A stretch of DNA of 64,000 nt from Bettongia penicillata ogilbyi. Lineage: Eukaryota > Chordata > Mammalia > Diprotodontia > Potoroidae. The notes below the pieces were generated by a model that did not search any database, was not told where the DNA came from, and worked only from the letters and a program-made list of their open reading frames with translations. The translations under genes were made by a program, and so were the position numbers. Location of the stretch: assembly GCA_023548195.1 (NCBI GenBank), contig JAJHZJ010000311.1, positions 4,425,919 to 4,489,918 on the forward strand, in the 5' to 3' direction. Shown in pieces: positions 11,101-21,600 of the stretch. Within the stretch, counting starts at the first letter, position 1. Each line of letters begins with the position of its first letter.

Positions 11101-11330
11101 GGTGGAAGGGCTGGGATCTGGCAGTCAGTCAATAGAGGTTTGTCCCCGAGGCAGGTGCTGCTCAGACCCTGGGGTGGCTGATTTTGTCTGAGTGATGGGA
11201 GGGGCCAGAGGGGGAATCTCACCTAACCTGCCCCCTCTGCCCCAAGAGCCTGCAGGGGCCCCTGGACTGGTTTTTCCGGAAGAGGAACAGGCCCTAAGGT
11301 CCTGAAAGCTCCTGGCAATGATTTACAAAG
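11101..11330 (-). promoter_or_regulatory. UPK2 5' UTR and proximal promoter (inferred)
   Basis: Unique, moderately GC-rich sequence directly upstream of the UPK2 start, with no clear TATA box and no CpG island. It contains GGGGCAGAGGGGGCAGG and an ETS-like CTTCCGGAA near 11275. The transcription start cannot be placed by eye. Confidence 0.4.
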
Positions 11331-11483
11331 GTTCAGGGTTGCAAGGGACCTCAGAGGACTTCTAATCCAACCTTTTTCTGGTCATCCAGCCTCCAGGGTC
11401 ACAAAGACCTCTCTCTGGTGATGACCATTGCCCCCCTTCCACTACCCCTTGTGGGCTCAGCTATGGGGTAGGTGACTCCTAAG

Positions 11484-11735
11484 CAGCTAGGTGGTATAGT
11501 GGACTTAGCCAGGAAGGACTGAGTTTGAATCCTGACCAGTCACCTACTAGGCTGTGATTAAGTGATGAAGACTCTTTACCTGATTCAATTTCTTCATCTG
11601 TAAAATGATGAAAACATCAGCGATTCACAGAGATATGAATATCAAATGAGATAATGTATATAAAGTATTTTGCAAACCTTGAAGCTCTATGGAAATGCTA
11701 GCTCTTATTCAAGCTGGTAGTGAGGATGGAATGAC
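11484..11735 (+). repeat. CORE-SINE with MIR-type tail
   Basis: Head GCAGCTAGGTGGTATAGTGG and tail AATGAGATAATGTATATAAAG with TTGCAAACCTTGAAGC. A short MIR-like scrap (GGACCTCAGAGG) precedes it at 11345-11400. Confidence 0.75.
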
Positions 11736-12884
11736 TGAAGGATCCATCTATGTTCCTTTCCTTCTCTTGTCTTTCCCCTAGAGTCTGATTCCTCCTAAGT
11801 GTAGTCTCACGTATGTGGGGACTGGAGAAGTGTCTGCCCATGAAATCAGGGACTTTTTTGTGTCTCCTCAGGACCTGGCATGTTCATGCTGATTTGGGTC
11901 CCTAGGGCTGTGGGTGTTTTTATGTGCCCAGGACACCAGGCATGTTGGAACAAGTTCCAGTGTTCCCAGGTGCCTCAGTACTGTTAAACTCAGGGAGATA
12001 GGGATAGAGTTCCTTGGGGACCCCTGAATAGGCACAGAAAAATCTGGGCAGGGGCACAGTAGACAGAAAAGTGAGACAAAGAACCTAGAGGAGAAGCCAA
12101 ACATGCACAATTGAAGTGGCATGACCAGGGCTGTGCCATCCCCTGGAGTAGAATGGAATGGAGCTTTCTCTGAGAGGCAGACTGACTGATTCTGGGGGCC
12201 CCATTCCCTCTTCCTTCCATGGCTCCCCAGCCCCACTCCTTTTCACAGCCCCTCACGAGTGAAAGGAGAAAATGGCCAGGTTGGGCTTTTCAAGCTGCCT
12301 ATGACTCCTGGATTGAGTGGAAAGGGAAGGAAGGTGGAGGGGGGGGTGGGAACAGGAAGGGAGACTGATTCTAAGCAGGCATTATGGTGAAGCTGTCCTT
12401 TGGAGCAACTTGAGAGATGGAAGGAAAGACTGTTCTGTACAGTCAGTTATTTTTAAAAATTGATTTGCATATGGAAGAGAGAAAGACCCCACAGAAGGGG
12501 GCAGTCATTCTGTCCCAGCTCCTCCATTCTTTGCTCCATTTCAGGGCTGAGGGGAAGGAGTATAGGTCTAAAAGTTGGCTCAGGAAGCCCCTCCCAGAGA
12601 CCTTTGCTGTAAGAAATGCCGAAGGAGACCCCGACAGAGGCCCCACATGTACCTCCTTTCGACAGTGGGAGGGAGATGATCCATTCCTCTCCCTTACCTA
12701 GCTTCTCCACCCCCACAGACTTTCCCAGGAATCTTTCCCCAGTAGTGCTGCTTTCAGTCAAGGCGGTAACTGTCCAGTAACAATGTAACTGTGGGACAGA
12801 TCTCTGGGGGAGAGGGAGGGGAAAAGGAGACAAAAGAATGGTGCCAACATTTAAAATAAGGAGTGTCAGACTCCAAGATTGTAG

Positions 12885-14303
12885 CAGCTTGGAGCTTGGT
12901 GCTGTTTAGAAAGCAGAACTTTGAAGTAAGGAAAAGCTGGCTTCAGACCTGCTTTCTGCCACTCACTCTGACCACATGGTGACAGTTTCTCTGAGTGTCA
13001 TTTCACCATTATAAAATGGGGAACACAGCACCCAACTTATTGGGTTGTTGTAGAGCTTAAAGGGGACAATGGAAAGTCTTTAAAATAATGCCCCAGTGCT
13101 TGGATTTCCCTAGTAAGAGAGCCGGCCTCTTCTGTCTCTTACAGGGTTTGGAGGAGGACGCCTCCCAAGGTCTCCAGGTACACACCGTGAGATGCAGCAG
13201 TCTCTAGATACAGCACCCAGATCACAGCTCATTGGCTCTAGAGACAGGGCCACTCCCAGAAAAACTCTACATTGTTTTTGTAGTCTTTTACCTACTTGTG
13301 TGCTCTTTGGTACCATTTCAAGTCTTCCTCCCTTCCCCCAGAGGAACTTGGAGGGTCATACATGTAGTATATAGAGTTTGAGAGGCAGTATGGTATGGTG
13401 TAAAAGAAAAAAAAAAAACTGGATGTTTTATTTTGTTTATTTTTTTTTTGTTGGGGTAGAAGAGGAGAGAAGAAAAAAATACCTTTTTTTGTTCATTGAA
13501 ACAAAATTTAACTTAAGAAAATTTTTTAAAGACCTCTATTTGGAGCTGAGGACCTACATTTGAAACCTGGCTCTACTGCTTTACCTGTGTGATCTGGGGC
13601 AAAGTTCCTCTAACCTCTCAAGGCCTTGTTTTTCTCATCTGTAAAATGGGGTGGGGAAGAGAAAAGATTGGACTAAATCATCTCTGAGGTCCCTTTCAGG
13701 TCCTATTCACTAAGTTGGTCAGGAGGGAAAAGACAGGACTCAGCCCTGCCCAGGTAGCAGGACAGGGATCCCTGAACCATCCTTTTGTCTTGAGAATCAA
13801 GGAACACGATATAAGGTAGGGGAGTGTACAGATGACTGTGACAGAGCTGGAAGAGGGGCAGGGTAAGGCACGAAGAGAGACATCTTAGAAGTGCATTCTG
13901 TAAGTCTGAGGTCCAGAATTCTGTAGTGCCAGTGGGAGGGGGATTAAGGGACTGGACATAGATGAGAAGGCAGGGTTGCTATGAATTCCTCCTTCTACCA
14001 TCTCTTTAAGTGCTCTGAACCTTTCTTTTTCCTCTAGGTCCTGTTTCAAACACATGTACTCATTTCATGTAATTGGTGAAGTGGATAGAGCACTGGGCTG
14101 GCAATCAGGAAGACCCAAGTTCAAATCTAGTCTCAGTTAATTAGTAGCTGTGTGATGCTAGGCAAGTCACTTAACCAGTTTTTGCCTCAGTTTTCTCATT
14201 TGTAAAATAGGGATAATAATGGCACCTGCCTTAAAAGCTTGTTGCAAGGATTAAATGAACACAATATTTGTAAAGTGCTAGTAGGCACTTAAGAAATGTT
14301 TTT
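12885..14303 (+). repeat. Three plus-strand SINE copies
   Basis: Degenerate copies lie at 12885-13095 and 13385-13715, the latter split by an A/T-rich insertion at about 13405-13535. A fuller copy at 14071-14303 carries GTGGATAGAGCACTGGGCTG and CAAGTTCAAATCTAG. Between 13715 and 14070 and between 13095 and 13385 nothing is recognised. Confidence 0.65.
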
Positions 14304-14512
14304 TCTCTCCTTCCTTTCTATTCTCCCTCCCTTCCTTCTTTCCTTCCCCTTCTTTCCTCCTTTTTTCTTCCCTCCTTCCCCTTCTCTCTCCCTCCTTTCA
14401 CTTCCTTTCTTCCTCCTTCCCCTTACCTTCTTTCCTCTCTTTCTCCATTCCTTTCTCTTTCTCCCCCTCCTTTCCCTCCCTCCTTCCTTCCTTTCTTCTT
14501 TCCTTCCTTCTT
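14297..14512 (+). repeat. CCTT-rich polypyrimidine tract
   Basis: About 215 bp of nearly pure C/T made of CCTT and CTCC units, directly after the SINE ending near 14303. The SINE tail probably seeded it. The open frame reading Phe/Leu/Pro/Ser is a repeat artefact. Confidence 0.85.
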
Positions 14513-15107
14513 ATGTACATAAGACACACCCAATACCTCAATTAACTACCAGTCTGGCAAAATCTGGGGCCAGAGTGACTGTCAGCTCAGGGTTCTCATA
14601 TGCTGAGAAGGGGGAGAAGGACCCTAGGAGCTCAGTGTAAATGTAACTAACCCCTACAGTGACAATTGCTGTCCATAGTAAGTTCAGTATGTTCCCTCCC
14701 CCCACCCCCCCAAGGTGATCAGACAGTGACCAGTCACTGTCTGATGACCCTTGAGAAACAGGAGAAACCCATGATAACCAATGCACAGAGTGGCTACCAT
14801 CTACTTCTTGAACAGTCTCCCTTCTTGATTCTCTCCTCTCCTTCTCAAAGCCACGCCTAGAATGAACTCCTAGTCTCAAATGAGATAAAATATGTGAAGT
14901 GCTTAGGAAGCCTTAAAGTAGCATATACACACTACCTATTCTAGTACCTCTGTCTCTTAAGCCTTCCCTAATTCCAATGGATGTATGTGCTTTCTTCATT
15001 CTCAAATTACCTTGTACTGTATTTATCTCTATTTACGTTTTATCTCCCTATGTTCGATATCATATGGTTGTTTCCTTTTTTGTTTCTTTTTTCCCCTTAC
15101 TATCTCC

Positions 15108-15345
15108 TGCCTAGCACAGTTGGTGGTGTTTAACATTTTAATAAATGACTTAGATAAAGAAGTAGACGATGTGCTTATTAAATTTGTAGATAACTCAAAG
15201 CTGGGAATAATCACTATGTTCAATGATAGAGTCAGATTCCAAAAAGATGTGGACAGGCTGGAACATGGCACCGAGATGTTAAATGATTCATCTATGGTCA
15301 TGCAACCATTAAATAAAGTGAGATTTGGACCTAGGCCTTCTTGAA
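15108..15345 (+). mobile_element. CR1/L3-type reverse transcriptase fragment, decayed
   Basis: Reads FNILINDLDKEVDD then IKFVDNSKLG, which looks like the CR1/L3 palm motif KFADDTKLG with the catalytic Asp pair degraded. It is an inactive LINE remnant and probably continues at 16350-16905 beyond an L1 insertion. Confidence 0.6.
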
Positions 15346-15444
15346 TCCAAGTTCCTCATTTAGCCACTGTATTTAGGATGCCTTTGGGTGTTTTGGTAAT
15401 CTGTAAGCTGAATATGAATATGATACATTAGCTTGATTCAATGT

Positions 15445-16345
15445 TTTCCCCTTTTAAAAACATTTTTACAAGCATTTATAATTTCTCCCTCATTGCCCTC
15501 TTCAACTGAACAATTTTTAAAAGGAAAGGAAAAAAGAAAAGCCTCATAAAAATATACTGAGTCCAGAAAAGCCATTTTTTACATTAGCAGTGTCTAAAAA
15601 TGTATATCTCATTCTATATTTTTTAAGTCTCTCAGCTCTCAGGCAGGCGATGGGTAGCGTGCTTCATCTCCATCTTGTGGCCTCGAGGTTTACCACTGTA
15701 TTGAGCAGAGTTCTAAAGTTTTTTCATTATAATGTTATTGTGTAAACTGTTCTCCCTGTTCTGCTCACTTCAGTATGCATCAGTTCATAAAGTTCTTCCC
15801 AGTTTCCTTTGAAACTGCCCATCTTATTTCTTATAATGGTATCCTATTAATTTACATACCTTAATTTCTTTAACCACTACGAGGGTAGGTGGATGCTCCC
15901 ATAGTTTCCAGTTTGGGGCTATTACAGAAAGAGCTGCTAGAAATACTTTTACACATATGGATTCTTTGCTTGTTTGTTTTGTCTCTTTGGGACATAGGCC
16001 TAGTAATGGTACAACTGAGTTAAAGCATATCTATAGTTTAGGGAACTTTTGGGAAATGACTCCAAACCGCTTTCCAGAATAACTATACCAATCACAGCTC
16101 CACCAACAATGCATTAGTGTGGCTATTTTCTTGCAGCTCCTCTAACATTTGTCATTTTCATCTTTTTGTTATCTTTGCCAATCTGATAGGTATGAAGTAG
16201 AAACTTCAGAGTTGCTTTAATTTGCATTTCTTTATTTGTGATCTGGAGCATTTTTTTCCTGTGTTGTTGATAGCCTGATTTCTTCCTTTGAAAACTCCCT
16301 GTTCATATCCTTTAACCATTTCTCTGTTGGGGAATGGCTCTTAAT
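15445..16345 (-). mobile_element. Antisense L1 3' end, 5'-truncated
   Basis: The + strand shows TTATTGTGTAAACTGTTCT, TCCACCAACAATGCATTAGTG and AATTTGCATTTCTTTA, then CCTTTAACCATTTCTCTGTTG and GGGGAATGGCTCTTA. These are landmarks of the marsupial L1 3' region read backwards. There is no intact ORF2 and the copy is old. Confidence 0.65.
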
Positions 16346-16349
16346 CTAA

Positions 16350-16905
16350 CTCAGTACTGAGAAGCATGGTAAGTATCAAGAACTAGGGAGGTATTAACAT
16401 TTCTATATTCTGATCTGGTGAGACCACCTAGAGAGTATTATGTTTAATTCTGGATGTCTCATTTTGGAAAGTATATATTTAAACTGGATAACATTCAGGA
16501 AAAGGGCAACCAGCGTTTGGAAGGGCCTTGAAATCCATAGAAGACTCTCTCAAAGGAAATTGGGCTATTTAGTCCAGATAAAAAAGGTATGGGGAGTGCT
16601 GGGGTAGGGGATGGGGAAAATATGCTATCTGTCTTCAGGTACTTGGACTATCAAATAGAAATGAAGACCAGATTTTTGTCTGGCCCTGGGGGCATAATTA
16701 AGACACTCAGGCTTAATATCAGGAACAATTTCCTAATCATCAGAGCTGTCCAAAGCCAAGATAGACTGCCTCAGGACATAGTAGGTCCTCGCATTCTAGA
16801 GGGTCTTGGAGCAAAGGTTTGATAAAATTTTGAGGCTGCTAGATGGGAGGTTCTTAGTCAGGTATGAGTTGAACTAGACTGCCTCTGAGGTACTTTCCTA
16901 CAGTG
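16350..16905 (+). mobile_element. L3/CR1 3' end
   Basis: Carries AAGGGCAACCAGCGTTTGGA, CTGTCTTCAGGTACTTGGAC, AACAATTTCCTAATCATCAG, AGAGCTGTCCAAAG and TTGAACTAGACTGCCTCTGA, the familiar L3 3' end. With 15108-15345 it forms one LINE split by L1. Confidence 0.7.
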
Positions 16906-17189
16906 CCTCACACCTAGTAGATATTTAATAAATGTTAAAATGAATTGAATATCTCTTAGGGCCATTTCTATTTTAAAAGAGTACCTTAGAGAAAGGTCAT
17001 TGTATAACTCAGATATAAATGCTGATATTTCAGTTAACTGAGGAGGAATTTTGGAGTAAAGCTGTCCCTGCTGGGAGGCTAGTGAGGACACAGAGTTATC
17101 TACCCTCAACTTAGCCACAAGCAAATAATGTGGGAAGTGGGAGGAGAGATCTTATAATAACACAGACTTCTACAAATTTTGGCAAACTG

Positions 17190-17440
17190 CTTTCCCCACA
17201 ATGACTTTGTGAAGGAGGTAAGGTAAGCATACCTTTCTGCAGATGAGAAAACTGAGGCTCAGAATGGTTGCTTGATTCAATTACTACCGCCATTTTACAA
17301 GTAGGGATTCCATTGCTCACAGACCTTACGTGATTTACCCAAGGTAGAACAACCAGTCAAGTGTCAGAGGTGAAGGTATTTTAGGTCTGAGACCTAAGTA
17401 CAGTTCTGACCGCAAATCCAGTGCCCTTTCCTCTACACCA
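17190..17440 (-). repeat. MIR-like SINE, antisense
   Basis: Contains GATGAGAAAACTGAGGCTCAG and TTTACCCAAGGTAGAACAACC, with a short internal duplication. Old. Confidence 0.55.
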
Positions 17441-17579
17441 TTCTGCTTAACTGAAATGTGGCAATGGGTTGATGGGTTGAGTGCTTCTCATCCTGCCTCT
17501 GATCTGGGGGAACTCAGAGCCTGGGACTGAGATGTGTGAGTGGGCTACAAATTGACTCAGGTCCTCTAAAAGGAAAAGA

Positions 17580-17900
17580 GGGTCCTGTGCCTTTAAGAAT
17601 CCCACTCCTCATTCTCCTCCCTCCTCACTACCCCTAGCCCTCTCTGGGTTTCTGGAGGAGCAGAGACTTGGAGCTGTCTTCTCCCTGCCCTGCCGGGCTG
17701 CTCACTCGCTGCTCTAGAGGCTGTGCTTTGCGGTCTCCATGGAAACCATTAGTTGCTAAGCAACTGGAGCATCATCTGTGCTGAGCTCTCGCATCTAATT
17801 ATCCCATCACAGTGGCTGAGAGGGGTTTGGGGAACCGGGAGGAGTTGGGTGGGGGTGAGGCCAAGCAGAGGAGCAAAAGGATAACTCTTTTAATGGAACT
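17580..17900. promoter_or_regulatory. Candidate regulatory element with two RFX X-boxes
   Basis: Unique island between repeats. GTCTCCATGGAAAC at 17733-17746 fits the X-box consensus GTHNYYATRRNAAC in full. Five bases on, GTTGCTAAGCAAC (17752-17764) is a second X-box form with a one-base spacer. Near by are an E-box CATCTG and a homeodomain core TAATTA (17796-17801), and upstream GCCTTTAAG near 17590. The function is inferred from motifs only. Confidence 0.4.
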
Positions 17901-18194
17901 GATGCGTTGACAAGACTGAAGTAATTTAAAGACACAGAGCCTGCTCCTATGGGGGATTCCCTGGGGTGCTTGAAATAGGACTGCATTCCTGGGGTCCCGG
18001 TCTAAGCTCCAGCCTCTGTTTAGGATCTGCTTTCCCTAATATCCATCTCTGCTCTCTCTTCCCCCTCACACCCCACCACCCCCAACCTCATCTTTTCCAT
18101 GCTTATACTATTCTGCCAAGACTAACAGGTGAGCTATCTGACCTCTCTGGTGTCCTGTCCCTTAATTTTCTTTTTTGGATTATAAGCTTTTCAG

Positions 18195-19180
18195 ATTTGA
18201 GAGTTGGAAGGATCCTCAGAGATCACCTAGTCCAGCCCCTTAATTTTACAGAGAAGAGAACTGAGGCCCAGAGATTCAAAGTGACTTGCTTATATCACAA
18301 AGGGAGAAGTTACCCCTGCCCAGCTACTGCAGGGAGAGAGCAAAGGCTCATTTGTATCTGATAAATTAATTGTGTGTCTGCTTGTCTTGAGGGGGAGGTG
18401 GCAGTGTCAGTTCCTGATGGGGATCATTGCCCTCCTACTGGTGAATATCATCTTTGTGTTTCCCCCAGAGTCTAGTACAATGCTTTGCCCATAATGAAAA
18501 TGCTTCCCATTTATTAGTGGTTTAAAGCTTGCAAATTCTTTGAGGTAAGTTGGAAGCATTACTATCCTCATTCTATTAGATGGGGAAACTGAGTCTTAGG
18601 CACTCAATTTAGGATTCATTTTTCCACTCTGCCTCTGTGACAGGGTCCTGTGCATCAAAAGCCTTCAATAAATGCTTTCTTTAATAGCAGCAGCTCACAT
18701 TTACTTAGTGATTTGATGTTTATAAAGTGCTTTTCACGATGATAATAACAATAGTACTCATATAATATGTTAAAGTTTGCAAAGCATTTCAGATATAGAA
18801 TTTCATTTCATCTTCACAATGATCCTAGGAGGAAGAAACTATTATTATCCCCATTTTAAAGATGAGAAATCTAAGGAAGAGAAAAGTTAAATGACTTTTC
18901 TAAAGTGTCATAGTTAGCATCTGTGGCAGAACTAGAATTCAGATCTTACTGACTTGTCCAATCCTGAATATATCCCTGGAGCCACCTAGCCATGACAACT
19001 ACAGTCAGATAGGGAAGGGAAACATTATTTGCTATCTCCATGTTACAGACGAGGAAACTTGAGTCTTAGAAAGTACATGTGACTTGCCTGTGATCACACA
19101 GCTACTAAAAATTTCTAACAGGATTTAAAACAAGGCTCCTGACTTGAAATAAAAGTGTTCTTTCCACTATAGCAAGGAAT
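18195..19180 (-). repeat. Cluster of antisense MIR-like elements
   Basis: Successive degenerate copies lie at 18195-18310, 18490-18620, 18685-18992 and 19010-19180. They are marked by CATTTTAAAGATGAGAAA, GACGAGGAAACTTGAG and GATCACACAGCTACTAAA. No gene lies within. Confidence 0.6.
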
Positions 19181-19876
19181 TGATAGAATATTTTTTGCTT
19201 TGAGTAAATTACTTCAGTTTCCTGAGTCTTAGTTTCTTTCTTTATAAAATGGTGAGGATTGTAAAATGTGAAAGTATTTCTGGACATACCGCTATCAGAA
19301 CACAAAAGATTATTATCACTACTACCTTATAATGATAGAAAAGGGGAAAGCAAGGGAAGTTTATTTCTCTGGACCTTAGTATTCTAATTTGTAAAATTAG
19401 GGGGTTAGACTAAGTGATCTCTAAAGATGCATGTGCTTATGATGGGGGTTGTGGAAATAACGGACAACTTGCCTGTGTCAGACATAATCTTGTAACATTG
19501 ATCCAGGACACAGTGTTGGTCAGTCTACAGGGACTAGGGGAAGTACTTCCCTGTTCTAGGTCTAGTCTTTATAGTGATTCCCATGACTCAGTTTCCCTTG
19601 CTTTCTGATGGAAAGGATCCAAGTTTAAAGTTTTCTCCAAACTAAAGGTTCCCTGACGTCTTGCCTTCCCAAGTCCCACTAGGCTCCTCCCCTTGTATTG
19701 GGTTTGGGGTGTGGGGTGGGGACAACAGGTTCTCAAAGAAAAATTGTGAAACCTGTTCTTAGAAACATAAGAACCAGACTGAGATGTATGATTGTATGAT
19801 TATGATGTATGATGTGTGATTAACTACGCCAATAATCACTACGTGTGTTGACATTCTCATAATTTCATGTTAGAAG

Positions 19877-20330
19877 CAGCTAGGTGGTGCAGTGGATAGA
19901 ACACTAGGATAGGCCTAGACTCTGGAAGAACTGAATTCAAATATAGCTTCACACACTTCCTGGCTGTGTGACTATGGACAAGTCCCTTAATCTCTGTTTT
20001 CCTCAGTTTTCTCAATTGTAAAACAGGGATAATGGAACTTGCCTTGCAGGATTGATGTGAGGGTTAAATAATAAATTTGTAAAGCACTTTTCACAGAGTC
20101 TGGCATGTAGTAGATGCTATATAAAACTTATCCTTTCCCCTCTTCCTCTTTCACCTCACAGTAACACCTATGAAATAGAAGATAAGGAAATTGTTACCCC
20201 CATTTTACAACTGTTAAAGGCTAAGGCTCTTCTCATAGAGTTAGAAGGGTCATCTAATCAAACCTTCTCACTTTTCAGATGAGGATACTGAGTCCTGAAT
20301 TAGAAGAGTCATTGCAAAAGGGTCAGAGGT
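19877..20330. repeat. Plus SINE and antisense MIR fragment
   Basis: A full SINE (19877-20132) begins GCAGCTAGGTGGTGCAGTGG. An antisense MIR-like piece (20170-20330) has CCCATTTTACAACTG and CTTTTCAGATGAGGATACTG. Confidence 0.7.
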
Positions 20331-20363
20331 CTCAAATGTGGTCTTGGAAATATTCAGACACTC

Positions 20364-20824
20364 ATAAGAAATGATGAGCAGGATGCTTTTAGAAAAACCT
20401 GGAAAGACTTACATGAACTGATACAAAGTGAAGTGAGCAGAACCAGGAGAACACTGTACACAGTAACAGCAATATTTTAAGATGATCAGCTGTGAAATGA
20501 CTTAGGTATTCTCAGCAATACAAAGATCCAAGACAATTCTGAAGGACCTATGATGAAAATTGCTATCCACCTCCATGGAAAGAACTGATAGAATCTGAAT
20601 GCAGATCAGGGCATACTGGGTTTTTTTTTACTTTCTTTTCACAACATGACTAATATAGAAATATATTTGCATGACTTCACATATATCACCTTTATCAAAT
20701 TGTTCATCTTCTCAGTGAGGAAGGAGGGGAGGAAGGATGGAAAAGAATTTGGAAGTTAGAATTGTAAAAAAACAAAGATTAAAAATTGTTTTTTAAGTAA
20801 AAAATATTTTGTTCATTAAAAAAA
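20364..20824 (+). mobile_element. L1 3' end, sense, 5'-truncated, with likely target duplication
   Basis: Starts ATAAGAAATGATGAGCAGG and carries ACATGAACTGATACAAAGTG, AGCAGAACCAGGAGAACACT and CACAACATGACTAATATAG, ending in an A-rich tail. The flanks ATTCAGACACTC (20352-20363) and ATTCAGGTACTC (20825-20836) match at 10 of 12, an aged target-site duplication. Confidence 0.8.
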
Positions 20825-20871
20825 ATTCAGGTACTCCTCAATCATAGGCCTACATGAAATGTTTTTACCTC

Positions 20872-21212
20872 TTTTTTTTTTTTTTTTTTTTGCCTATCCT
20901 TGGTTCAGAGAGACTGAGAGATTCATGGGGAGAGACTGTGCTGTCCTGTTCTAGGGAGAATGAACTAGAGCCAATACCCCTGACTTTGACCCCCAAAGAG
21001 TATTTGGGATCAAGAAATCTCAGCCTCAAATCCCAACTCAGCACCTTTTTTTTGTTCAGTTGTGTCCAACTTTTTGTGACTCCATGTGGGATTTTCTTGG
21101 CAAAGATACTGGAGTGATTTGCCATTTCCCTCTGAAGTTCATTTTACAGAGGAGGAAGAGAAACCAAACAGAGTTAAGTGACTTGATCAGGATCACACAG
21201 CTAGGTGCAAGA
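20872..21212 (-). repeat. T-run and antisense CORE-SINE
   Basis: A T-run of about 20 (20872-20891) precedes unique sequence. The SINE at 21051-21212 carries TGGGATTTTCTTGGCAAAGA and GATCACACAGCTAGGTG. Confidence 0.7.
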
Positions 21213-21399
21213 AGGGGAGAGGCAAGTTATAAGGGCCTGGGCAGTGTAGGTCAGGAATGTGAAATACACACAGTCCTGACCCGTTTGGATAATTTGGGAC
21301 CAAATGTTCCTAGCTACATACCTCAGTTCAGGGCTTTAGCTTTATCTCCCGTTTCACATGGAACTCCTGTGGGAGCAGGGAGACGATGGATGATGATAG

Positions 21400-21600
21400 A
21401 CCATGGTAACGTAGATCTAGAAGTAGAGGGACTTCTGAGGCCACGTGATCCAACCTCTTCATTTTACAGATGAGGAAAACTCTAAGGTCCATAGAGGATA
21501 AATGAATTATCCAAGGTCACCCAGTAAGGTAGTATGTAACAGAACTGAGATTTGAACTCAAGTCCTTATGTTAAATTAAACTCAACACTCTTTCTACTGA
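21400..21600 (-). repeat. MIR-like SINE, antisense
   Basis: CTTCATTTTACAGATGAGGA and CCAAGGTCACCCAGTAAGG mark a degraded copy. Confidence 0.6.

Noticed and set aside
15108..15345. Reverse transcriptase match considered as a functional gene
   Set aside because: Short, with the catalytic Asp pair degraded and surrounded by other LINE remnants; it is a dead L3/CR1 fragment.
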